A DNA stretch of 13,169 nt from an uncultured beta proteobacterium (GTDB taxonomy: Bacteria; Pseudomonadota; Gammaproteobacteria; Burkholderiales; Burkholderiaceae_C), in contig CAJBVC010000704.1 of the NCBI GenBank assembly GCA_903958915.1, positions 1 through 13,169 on the forward strand, given 5' to 3'. Made by a program: the position numbers and the translations under genes. Each line of letters opens with the position of its first letter. Within the stretch, counting starts at the first letter, position 1. The notes beneath the pieces are model-generated. The model saw nothing but the letters and a program-made list of their open reading frames with translations, ran no database searches and was not told the DNA's origin. Below are positions 5,001 to 11,750 of the stretch, piece after piece.

Positions 5001-7400
5001 ACCGTAGATTGCCTCTGGCAAAACGTCACGACCTCGCCCGGAACCGATTACACGCTGAAGGTTGACTACCGGGCGCGAACCACCACCAAGGAGGGCCTGA
5101 TAGTCAAATGGAATGGCACGCAGAAGTACACTGCCACCACAACTCCTACGACCGCCTGGGAGACCATCACGGTCCCGGGCCTGACCGCTACGGGGAACGA
5201 TCGCATTGAATTCTGCGAGCCGAGCGCTTCCGACAATTCTTTGGGATCATGGATCGACAACGTCCGGTTACAAGCGTTTTTCCCGGACCATTACGAACTC
5301 AGTGTCCCGAGCAGCAATGTTGCGTGCCAAGCGAGCACGGTAAAGGTCACCGCATGTGCCGACAATTCCAGCCCATGTACGGCCCTCGCCACGCCGTCGA
5401 GTGTGACCGTAAATGTGGGCACAACCGCGGGAACGCTTGCGTCTGGCACGCTGACTTTCAGCGCTGGCGGAATCGCAACAACGACGTTAAGCAATCCCGC
5501 TGCAGCCGACGGTAGCACCGCTACGCTTACCCTTTCGGGCGAATCAGTTCCCGGTGCCAATGCGCGAAGATGCTGCATCGGCAGCACCTGCTCAACCGCC
5601 AATACCTGTGTGGCCACATTCAATACAGCTGGGTTTATCGTTAGCAGCACTCCAGGGGGGGGCGACACGCCGATTCCTACTCAGACCGCGGGCACATCAT
5701 CGTCAACTTACTACCTTAGGGCAGTCAAAACCGGTGCCACCACCCAGGCCTGCGAGGCCGCGTTGACGGGGGTTCAAGGTGTGAACTGGGCCGCACAGTG
5801 CAAAAATCCCACCACCTGTTCGACGGGTAATTTGATGAGCCTGTCGGGCAATGCAACGACTGCGCCTGGCAGCAGCCCCATTGCCAGTAACCCCAACGCG
5901 GGTGTCAGTTCCACTACGTCGGTGAATATGACCTTTGATGCCAATGGCAACGCACCTTTCAGCATTAACTACGCCGATGTCGGGCAGGTAACCTTGTGGG
6001 CAAGCAAGGCAGCCAGTGGCAGCCTTTTGAGTGCGCTGGCCGGCAGTTCGAACGCATTTGTGACCAAGCCTGGCGGTTTCCTCGTCGCGGGGGTTCAACA
6101 GACAGCCGCACCACAGCTTGCAAATCCCGGCAGTGCCATTAGCACCACACCTGGCTCTACCGATTCCAAGTTCATCAAAGCTGGTGAGATGTTTAGTGCG
6201 ACGGTATCGGCGGTCACTTCCGGAGGTGCTGCTACCCCCAATTACGGACGCGAGACAGCGCCTGAAGGCGTCGTGCTCACCCATGCGCTGGTTGCGCCCA
6301 GTGGAGGCAGCAGCGGCACACTGTCCAACGGGACAATCGCAAGTGGCAGCTTCGCCAATGGCGTGGCCACCGTGACGAACCTTGCCTGGGATGAAGTTGG
6401 CTTCATTTCGTTGAGCGCCCGCGTGGCGGACAACGACTACTTGGGCGTTGGGATCGTTTCGACGCTGCACGGATTCAACATCGGCCGATTCATCCCTGAC
6501 CATTTCGCCGTTACCGCAGGAACAGTCGCGCCAGCCTGCAGCAATGCCTTTACCTACTTTGGGCAGGACTTTGCCGCATCGCCTGCGTCCAACGCATTTG
6601 CCACGCCATTTACATTGACGGCGCAAAACCTCTCCAATGGCATCACTCAGAACTACACCGACGGCTTTGCCAAGTTGCCGTTGACCACCTGGGGAGCGGC
6701 TCCCGCATCGGCCGTGGCGCCTGGTTATGGCTTCAGTGCCGCCACCCTGCCCGCAGGGGCGACGCTGTCGGCCAGTGCAACAGCACCTACTGGAAGCTGG
6801 CCTAGTCTGGCTTCAGCACAACCGAGTCGGGGCGTTGCCAGTATTACCGCCAAGCACAAGGTCAGTCGACCGACGGCTCTGACGGGCATCACCAGCCTGA
6901 CCGTGAGTGCCGCGCCGGTCGACTCCGATGGTGTCACCATGGCCTCCACCGCCGTCGGAGCAGCGTCCAACTTCTATTACGGTCGTCTGCGCATGCTCAA
7001 TGCGTATGGTTCGGAGTTGTTAGCACTTCCCATGTCTTTGACCACCGAGTACTGGACCACCGCTGGGTGGGTGAAGAACGCTCTGGACGGCTGTACCGCG
7101 GTGCCGGTGCCTACGTCGACCAGTGGCCTGGCATTCGGCGCGGGCAACCTGAGCGCGGGCGAGACCGTCGCCAGCATTCAAGGCATCACCACAGGCAACG
7201 CCACCTTGATCGCCGGCGACGCCGGTTTCAAGCTCAGCAAACCCGGTACAGGGAACACAGGTTTTGTCACCATCACCATGGCCACTCCGGACTGGCTGAA
7301 ATTTCCGTGGGTCACGACCGGGGTCGACGTGAATGCATCAGCCCGCGCGACTTTCGGCATCTTCAAAAGCCCCCTCATTTACCGCCGCGAAAATTACTAA
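2079..7400 (+). CDS. mshQ: MshQ-like giant exported adhesin with Calx-beta repeats and DUF6701 region
   Basis: From ATG 2079 the protein has 1773 residues. Order: signal peptide (cleavage likely after AQA at residue 36); beta-solenoid of GDD..GNS-type repeats at about 87-179, bounded by two small Cys hairpins (C53/C63 and C180/C189); six Calx-beta domains at 194-896, each ending in a T-I-x-N-D-D-like strand; a DUF642/carbohydrate-binding-like jellyroll at about 904-1066 (NPDFEE near its start, WIDNVRL at its end); then a DUF6701 region from about 1067 to the end, with IPTQTAGTSSSTYYLRAVK, a CxNPxTC segment, GRFIPDHF and the terminal FGIFKSPLIYRRENY. The last features identify the MshQ family, which follows mshP in MSHA loci. 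Calx-beta domains normally bind calcium and serve in adhesion. MshQ is thought to be exported and may act at the pilus tip like PilY1 (inference). An eight-G run at residues 1193-1195 could allow phase variation. Start at 2079 is favoured by the Shine-Dalgarno; 2016, 2076 and 2130 are alternatives. Confidence 0.87.
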   Translation: MNNLSKWCPFAICVPKAMVRWLALAALLVLGGFAQAATFLLPAAIGSGPFSSCSFTSGTTYSCTSSVLIDNNDTVNFTQSMTLAVIGAGRDFEVGNNSFVNGNGFAVTITAADDIKLGNSFVGSINFSAGDDFDAGNSATITGNVTAGDDVIFGNSTSVTGDVTASDKLTVGSGTITGNCTYSTTNYTCTSKTLSIGNASVTEGNSGTTTMTFTVTLSTAATSNVTVNYATSNGIATTADSDYVATSGTLTFTSGQSSKTISVTVNGDIKFEANETFTMTLSGATGATISTAMGTGTITNDDTAPTLSIASASFTEGNSGTSMMGFTVTQSAVSGLATTVIFGTSAGSAIAGASCAAGIDYVTAGGTVTIAAGATTGTISVTVCGDLVYELDETLTVTLSSPTNATITSPSATGTISNDDAVPTLSIASASKAELIGGTSNLTFTVTQSAASAFDTTVTYATSPGTANAGSSCAATVDYVTANGTATISAGSTTATINVSICGDTLYEPNETFTVTLSSPNNASILTGTATGTINDDDAMPSLSIASVAMAEGLAGTTPMTFTITLSAASGYNTSVSYATTDGSATGGSCGTFGVDYGTSTGTATIAPGSTTATFVVPVCGDTTLEANESFTVTLSASANATILTTTANGTITNDDTAPSLSIAGVSAAEGNLGTSTMTFTVTQSAASGLTTTVNFATNAGTATVGASCTTGVDYLNASGVVTITAGSTTATIPVTICGDATFEPDETFTVTLSIPANATLATAVSTGTITNDDTGLTLSIASASVIEGNSGTTNLTFTITQSAISTVATTVVYATSNGAGAKPATGGTCGTVGHDYATTSGTATIPIGSTSTTFAVPICGDTTIETDETFTVTLSAASNATISTTTATGTITNDDVCACVPKNGNLIANPDFEELCASTVVQNFGAVSGGTVNMRNGVCGWSMNGTGMETWENTTLKPASSGTVFVELDGYSGTVDCLWQNVTTSPGTDYTLKVDYRARTTTKEGLIVKWNGTQKYTATTTPTTAWETITVPGLTATGNDRIEFCEPSASDNSLGSWIDNVRLQAFFPDHYELSVPSSNVACQASTVKVTACADNSSPCTALATPSSVTVNVGTTAGTLASGTLTFSAGGIATTTLSNPAAADGSTATLTLSGESVPGANARRCCIGSTCSTANTCVATFNTAGFIVSSTPGGGDTPIPTQTAGTSSSTYYLRAVKTGATTQACEAALTGVQGVNWAAQCKNPTTCSTGNLMSLSGNATTAPGSSPIASNPNAGVSSTTSVNMTFDANGNAPFSINYADVGQVTLWASKAASGSLLSALAGSSNAFVTKPGGFLVAGVQQTAAPQLANPGSAISTTPGSTDSKFIKAGEMFSATVSAVTSGGAATPNYGRETAPEGVVLTHALVAPSGGSSGTLSNGTIASGSFANGVATVTNLAWDEVGFISLSARVADNDYLGVGIVSTLHGFNIGRFIPDHFAVTAGTVAPACSNAFTYFGQDFAASPASNAFATPFTLTAQNLSNGITQNYTDGFAKLPLTTWGAAPASAVAPGYGFSAATLPAGATLSASATAPTGSWPSLASAQPSRGVASITAKHKVSRPTALTGITSLTVSAAPVDSDGVTMASTAVGAASNFYYGRLRMLNAYGSELLALPMSLTTEYWTTAGWVKNALDGCTAVPVPTSTSGLAFGAGNLSAGETVASIQGITTGNATLIAGDAGFKLSKPGTGNTGFVTITMATPDWLKFPWVTTGVDVNASARATFGIFKSPLIYRRENY
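2337..2615 (+). repeat. Imperfect beta-solenoid repeats in the first MshQ
   Basis: About five degenerate repeats of 16-20 residues share the pattern (A/G)xDD or RD, three residues, GN(N/S), and then TxTGN or similar: AGRDFEVGNNS, AADDIKLGNS, AGDDFDAGNS, AGDDVIFGNS, ASDKLTVGSG. Such patterns usually fold as a right-handed beta-solenoid, here in an exported protein (inference). Confidence 0.6.
2658..4766 (+). repeat. Six tandem Calx-beta domains
   Basis: Repeat starts are at 2658, 2997, 3351, 3705, 4059 and 4413. The first is 339 bases long and the other five are 354 each. Each unit begins with LSIxxx(S/A), has (V)DY followed by a G(T/V)xTI strand, then a GD...E(x)DE or ANE turn, TVTLS, and ends in NDD or DDD. 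Repeats 2-6 each carry two Cys (SC before DY, and CGD after the next strand) that repeat 1 lacks. Calx-beta is a calcium-associated Ig-like fold seen in adhesins. Confidence 0.85.
5655..5662 (+). repeat. Run of eight G in the first mshQ (candidate slippage site)
   Basis: Eight consecutive G encode the Gly-Gly-Gly of STPGGGDTP just before the DUF6701 hallmark segment. Loss of one G leads to a stop at 5764-5766; gain of one G leads to a stop at 5717-5719. Either would remove the C-terminal third of the protein. It is the longest homopolymer I noticed in the window. Confidence 0.8.
6978..7400 (+). repeat. C-terminal end block, copy 1 (first mshQ)
   Basis: These 423 bases, from YGRLRM to the stop, pair without gaps with 11200-11622. 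By hand 26 of 140 residues differ. Many third codon positions differ as well, so this is an old duplication under constraint rather than a recent copy. Confidence 0.85.
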
Positions 7401-7426
7401 TACATTTGCGGGTGCATTGGCGTGGC

Positions 7427-7432
7427 AAGAGG
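7427..7432 (+). promoter_or_regulatory. Shine-Dalgarno of the mini-ORF before the second mshQ
   Basis: AAGAGG lies 6 bases before ATG 7439. It is a better ribosome site than anything directly before the mshQ start at 7486, where only GGA at 7479-7481 is found. Confidence 0.4.
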
Positions 7433-7438
7433 CTCTTG

Positions 7439-7489
7439 ATGAGTGAATCGCAACAGATTGGTATACAAGAATTGGTTTGGAATCGATGA
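7439..7489 (+). CDS. Mini-ORF of 16 codons ending on the second mshQ start (possible coupling leader)
   Basis: ATG 7439 opens a 16-codon frame (MSESQQIGIQELVWNR) whose TGA at 7487-7489 overlaps the mshQ ATG at 7486 (ATGA). It has a good Shine-Dalgarno sequence and fills most of the 85-base gap between the two mshQ genes. It may deliver ribosomes to the large gene. An alternative is that the gap is only spacer; a weak extended -10-like TGGTATACA at 7459-7467 has no convincing -35 partner. Confidence 0.4.
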   Translation: MSESQQIGIQELVWNR

Positions 7490-10400
7490 AATTGACTTGG
7501 CTCGCGCGACGATTCTGGCTATGCGTGGTGAGCGCCCTTTGCTTTGCAGGGGTACTGCCTGCGTGGGCGCAATCGCAGTCGTATGTGAACTCGTCTGAAA
7601 CCTACAACTGGATTGATGCCTCCACGCACAACCGCATTCGCGCCTACTCTTCAACCTATACTTACCCGGAAAATTCAACCAGCGCCGCGGTCACCATCTC
7701 GGTGGCATCACCCGGAGTGGTGACATGGCCTGCGCATGGTTTAGCCGCTAACACGATCGTCAATTTGTCTACCACGGGTGCATTGCCCACGGGCTACACC
7801 GCCGGCACGACGTACTACGTTCGAAACCCCACCGCGACAACGTTCCAGCTCTCTGCCAGCAGTGGTGGGGCATCGATCAACACCACAGGTGTCCAATCGG
7901 GCGTACACACCGCCAGGGCACTGACCAGTGCGATTGCTTTTCCGCGGACTGGCCCACCCTATTTTTTGTACACGCCGACTGGCTCTTCGTGCGCAGGCGC
8001 TGCAAACACGATTGATGACAAGCTGTCCGATGAAATTGATATCGGGTTCACGTTCCGATTTGGGGGCGTGTCGTTCACCAAGCTTAGGGTCAACAGCAAT
8101 GGCCGCGTGCAGTTCAACAACAACCGGACCTGCGGAGCAGGCACGGACAACGGCACACCAACGATCTACACGTTCGATTACCCCGATGCGGGAATGAACT
8201 ACTCCATGCGCATTTACGGAGCGGACCTTGACTCCACCCCCCGGAACTTCCGGGATGGTGCGATATCGACCTCATTTAACCCCACTTATGCCACCAGTTG
8301 CCTGGATGATGCGCAGTGTTACATCAGTGTGGCAACCATTGGCACGGCACCCACACGCAGGTTTGTGATCACGTGGAACAACGTACCGAAATGGGTGAAT
8401 GCCGGGTTGATAGCCGGCAATTTCAACCTGCAAATTATTCTGGAAGAGGGGGGCGACTTCGTTTACCAGTTCGGGCTGGTGGCGGACACGCAGCCTAATG
8501 TGCCTGCGCAGATCGGATGGCAGGTCAATACCAATGACTTCGACATCAAGCAAACCGCCCTGCCCACCAACAACTCTGCGATCCGTTACACCCTGCCACG
8601 TCCCTTGTTGCAGTATCAGATGGAACAAAGCAGTTGGAGCACCGCGGCTGGGCAGGTTATCGACACGAGCGGCAACAGTTACCACGGCACCCGCATGGGC
8701 AATGCGGACACTACGGCAAGTGGTTACTCCTGCAATGGTGCCAACATTCCTGCAAATGGTAGCTCTGGCGTCATCGATGGCATCAACACCAGCTTCAACC
8801 TTTTGTCGCAGATGGGCGGCGCTGGCACTATCACTTTTTGGTACAAGCCAAACACGTGGGTCGGTGCAAGCGCTGCGGCTGTAGACGGACAATTGCTCGA
8901 TGCCAGCAATGCGACCAATGCATGGTTCTATCTTTCCAAGCTACGGGTTAGCAACACAACCACCAAATTGCGATTTGCAGTACGTGACACCACGGGTACC
9001 ACCCGCGTCATTGAAACAGCTGCCATGTCGACCGCTGTATTGAATGCGGGCGGCTGGATACACATTGGTTTGAGCTGGAATTTCAACACGCTTCCCGGCT
9101 CTAACCAGGACCGCTTGCGGATCTACATCAATGGCAGTGCTATTGGAGCAGGAAACTCTGTGCAGTCCTTGTTTACGACGGCGGGTGCACTTGCTGCAGG
9201 CATCGATACGCTGACGATCGGCGATAACCGTTCATCTTTCATCGATGGTGTAAATGGAACCGGCAATTCAGCCAACGGCGTTATCGACGAGTTCCGTTTG
9301 TATAACCTGGAAGCAGGCGTGAGCCAAATTGTGGCCGACTTCAACCAGCTGGTCGGTTGCGGAAACCACTACGCCATTACTCATTCAGGCAGTGGTGCGA
9401 CGCCGGTATCGGGCAGAAGCTGCGTTCCCAATACCGTCACGATTGAGCCGCATACGGTTTTAGATGTTCCCATTGCATCGGCGGCTACCATTTCCGTCAG
9501 CACGAGCACCGGCCAGGGAACCTGGACCTTGACGACGGGCTCCGGCACTTTTACGCCCGGGCCAGCAAATTCCGGTAACGCAACCTACCGTTTCAATAAC
9601 GAGAACCGGGTGGTACTTGCGCTCTCGCACACCAACGCCGCAATGGTCAATATCAATGTGACCGACGGCACATTCACAGAAAAGGCGGGTGCAGAAGACG
9701 CGGACCTGAATGTGGTTTTCTGTACCAATCCGAGTTTCACGGGTTGTGAGTACACAAGCGGGCGGTGCAGTATCGGTACTCCGGGGTATGACCAGCTGTT
9801 CACTAAACTCGCCGGACGTGGATTCAAGCTAGATGCCATGGCCATCAGCCTGAGCAATACGCTGGAAAGCGGCTTCAACGGAACGGTGGCGGTGGACTTG
9901 CTGGCCAATACCAGTCCCATGGTGGTTTCACCACTTACCAACTGCCCGGCATCGCAGATTTCTGTCATCCCTCTCGGCAATGTCACTTTTGTGAATGGCC
10001 GTTTTCCAGGCACCGGAGTTGCAGTTGCTGCCCATGCGTTCGCATCCGTTGCGCCGAACTACAGCGCCTACCGTGACGTGCGGATGCGCTTCACTTGCAA
10101 CGCCACCCACTGTCCACCTTCCGGGGCAACGGTTTGTTCCCGAGACGCTTTTGCTGTTCGCCCGGCCGATTTTTCATTCGCTGCCGGCACCACCGGTGCG
10201 CCCAGCCTGTCATTGCTGAACCCGGCAAGCGTGACCAGCGGGGCAAATCGCGTGACCGCGGGGGCAGCTTTCAATGTGACGGCTCAAGCATTAACAGCAG
10301 CCAGCCCCGCGGCTAATGCACTGGGATACAACGGCACCCCGAGAATTCCATCATCTATTGCAGCGCAATCGGTATCGGCTCAAAGTTCAGCAGTAGTGAC

Positions 10401-11622
10401 GTTGACGGACTACACGGATCGGCTGAGCGACGGTGATAACGATCCCACTATTGCATTATTTACATCGGCTACCACATCATCCGGCCAAGCAGGCGGTCAG
10501 TTGTATTACTTGGACTATGGTGGCTTCAGGGTTCTGGCAGGAGGATTGCAGGACCCTTCTTATGTGGACCCGGCGATTGACCCGCCTGCCACAGACTGTG
10601 TTGCCAACAGCAGCACCAATGCGGATCAGGATGCTGATCCGGATCGTGAGCGATTTGGATGTGTGATTGCTAGCCAGAACAACTCCGCGCTGATAGGGCG
10701 CTTCTCACCGGCCCGTTTTGTGCTCAACAGCAGTTCTATCACGAGTGGGTGCCCTGCGGGTGGCTTTACCTATGAAGGACAGCCGTTCAGTCTGGCATTC
10801 ACGGCCAGTGCCATGACCAGTCCCGTGGGTACGGTATTACCCAATGGGGATGTCATGCCGCGCTATACCGCCGGGACTGTGGCAGTCGGGGCAGAAAACA
10901 GTAACGATGGTGTGAACCGGTCAGCACGGGTAGCGCTGAATCTGGCCCCAGCGCCGGTCTGGACCAACGGCGTTTATGTGACAAACGCGCCAGCGGCCAC
11001 ATTCAGTCGGCCGGTTGCTCCGGATGGTCCTTTTGATGCGCTGGACCTCGGAGTACAGATTGCCGATATTGATGGCGCGAGTTTGTGGGCAGCACGCAAT
11101 ATGAGGCCTACTGACAACACCGCTTGCACTCCCGGCACCGCCACCACAAATGGCACATGCACACACCAGAAACTCGCTGGCAGCCCAATCAAGATGCGTT
11201 ACGGTCGTCTGCGCATGCGCAATGCCTATGGGTCAGAACTATTGCCGCTGCCGATGTCCTTGACGGCGGAGTATTGGACCACCACCGGGTGGGTGACCAA
11301 CACGCTCGATGGCTGCACCAGTGTGCCGGTGCCAACCTCGGCCGGCGGCATGGTCTTTGGGGCAGGCAATTTGAGCGCCGGCGAGACTGTTGCCAGCATC
11401 AACGGCACCACCACCGGTAACGGCACTTTGATTGCGGGTGACGCCGGCTTCAGGCTCACTGCGCCCGGTGCGGGGAACGACGGATTTGTCACCATCACCA
11501 TCACTACGCCCGACTGGTTGGAGTTTCCCTGGGTTACTGCTGGGGTGAATGCAGATGCATCGGCCCGCGCCACTTTCGGTATCTTCAAGAGTCCCCTCAT
11601 TTACCGTAGAGAAAATTATTGA
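7486..11622 (+). CDS. Second MshQ-like giant exported protein with LamG-type domain and DUF6701 region
   Basis: From ATG 7486 the protein has 1378 residues; an in-frame TTG at 7477 would add three and is less likely. Order: signal peptide with RR and a hydrophobic core, cleavage likely after AWA at residue 28; YNWIDAS segment; an inserted beta module at about 68-142 (contains TTGALPTGYTAGTTYYV); a nidogen-like sheet domain at about 165-372 (IGFTFRFGG, VNSNGRVQF, FVITWNNV); a LamG/concanavalin-like jellyroll at about 374-621 (GTITFWYKP, WIHIGLSWN, DRLRIYINGS, GVIDEFRLYN); then a DUF6701 region from about 628 to the end. A Cys-bounded acidic loop (NADQDADPDRERFG) lies at 1038-1059. The end FGIFKSPLIYRRENY is identical to that of the preceding gene. 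The role is probably an alternative or additional MSHA-associated adhesin; LamG folds often bind sugars or matrix proteins. It is likely co-transcribed with the first mshQ. Confidence 0.85.
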   Translation: MKLTWLARRFWLCVVSALCFAGVLPAWAQSQSYVNSSETYNWIDASTHNRIRAYSSTYTYPENSTSAAVTISVASPGVVTWPAHGLAANTIVNLSTTGALPTGYTAGTTYYVRNPTATTFQLSASSGGASINTTGVQSGVHTARALTSAIAFPRTGPPYFLYTPTGSSCAGAANTIDDKLSDEIDIGFTFRFGGVSFTKLRVNSNGRVQFNNNRTCGAGTDNGTPTIYTFDYPDAGMNYSMRIYGADLDSTPRNFRDGAISTSFNPTYATSCLDDAQCYISVATIGTAPTRRFVITWNNVPKWVNAGLIAGNFNLQIILEEGGDFVYQFGLVADTQPNVPAQIGWQVNTNDFDIKQTALPTNNSAIRYTLPRPLLQYQMEQSSWSTAAGQVIDTSGNSYHGTRMGNADTTASGYSCNGANIPANGSSGVIDGINTSFNLLSQMGGAGTITFWYKPNTWVGASAAAVDGQLLDASNATNAWFYLSKLRVSNTTTKLRFAVRDTTGTTRVIETAAMSTAVLNAGGWIHIGLSWNFNTLPGSNQDRLRIYINGSAIGAGNSVQSLFTTAGALAAGIDTLTIGDNRSSFIDGVNGTGNSANGVIDEFRLYNLEAGVSQIVADFNQLVGCGNHYAITHSGSGATPVSGRSCVPNTVTIEPHTVLDVPIASAATISVSTSTGQGTWTLTTGSGTFTPGPANSGNATYRFNNENRVVLALSHTNAAMVNINVTDGTFTEKAGAEDADLNVVFCTNPSFTGCEYTSGRCSIGTPGYDQLFTKLAGRGFKLDAMAISLSNTLESGFNGTVAVDLLANTSPMVVSPLTNCPASQISVIPLGNVTFVNGRFPGTGVAVAAHAFASVAPNYSAYRDVRMRFTCNATHCPPSGATVCSRDAFAVRPADFSFAAGTTGAPSLSLLNPASVTSGANRVTAGAAFNVTAQALTAASPAANALGYNGTPRIPSSIAAQSVSAQSSAVVTLTDYTDRLSDGDNDPTIALFTSATTSSGQAGGQLYYLDYGGFRVLAGGLQDPSYVDPAIDPPATDCVANSSTNADQDADPDRERFGCVIASQNNSALIGRFSPARFVLNSSSITSGCPAGGFTYEGQPFSLAFTASAMTSPVGTVLPNGDVMPRYTAGTVAVGAENSNDGVNRSARVALNLAPAPVWTNGVYVTNAPAATFSRPVAPDGPFDALDLGVQIADIDGASLWAARNMRPTDNTACTPGTATTNGTCTHQKLAGSPIKMRYGRLRMRNAYGSELLPLPMSLTAEYWTTTGWVTNTLDGCTSVPVPTSAGGMVFGAGNLSAGETVASINGTTTGNGTLIAGDAGFRLTAPGAGNDGFVTITITTPDWLEFPWVTAGVNADASARATFGIFKSPLIYRRENY
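10622..10641. repeat. Perfect 8-base inverted repeat inside the second mshQ
   Basis: CGGATCAG and CTGATCCG flank a 4-base loop (GATG). It lies in the codons for the acidic Asp-rich loop, so it may simply follow from the GAT/CAG/CTG codons. Confidence 0.5.
11200..11622 (+). repeat. C-terminal end block, copy 2 (second mshQ)
   Basis: Partner of 6978-7400. Upstream of YGRLRM the two proteins remain recognisably related (for example GRFIPDHF against GRFSPARF) but are far more divergent. Confidence 0.85.
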
Positions 11623-11626
11623 CCCA

Positions 11627-11645
11627 GCGCCCGTCCAACGGGCGT
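11627..11645 (+). terminator. GC hairpin after the second mshQ, weak terminator candidate
   Basis: CGCCCG and CGGGCG pair around a TCCAA loop, with an extra G-T pair outside, starting 5 bases after the mshQ stop. No run of T follows, so it is a poor intrinsic terminator; it may instead protect the mRNA 3' end or mark the operon boundary. The rest of 11646-11750 holds a TAAAAT at 11656-11661, five of six bases of a -10 box, but no suitable -35. Confidence 0.35.
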
Positions 11646-11735
11646 GATTAGCTACTAAAATGAGAGCAATTTTGTCTTTCCAACCCTTGGCTGCATGATG
11701 AAAACTGCTGGTTTGATGATTGCTGATCTGTTGCT

Positions 11736-11740
11736 GGAGG
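11736..11740 (+). promoter_or_regulatory. Shine-Dalgarno for mshI
   Basis: GGAGG lies 10 bases before ATG 11751, a slightly long spacing, and supports that start. Confidence 0.55.
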
Positions 11741-11750
11741 CCCGTTAGGC

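Noticed and set aside
5703..6626. Long open frame of 307 codons on the minus strand inside the first mshQ
   Set aside because: It is opposite a strongly supported coding region, is rich in Arg, Gly and Cys, and shows no recognisable domain; the composition of the + gene explains it.
10622..10641. Inverted repeat as a protein-binding site or terminator
   Set aside because: It is deep inside a coding region, follows from repeated Asp/Gln/Leu-type codons and has no T run.
6978..11622. Recent gene conversion between the mshQ C-terminal blocks
   Set aside because: Synonymous positions differ throughout the two blocks, so protein identity is kept by selection rather than by recent copying.
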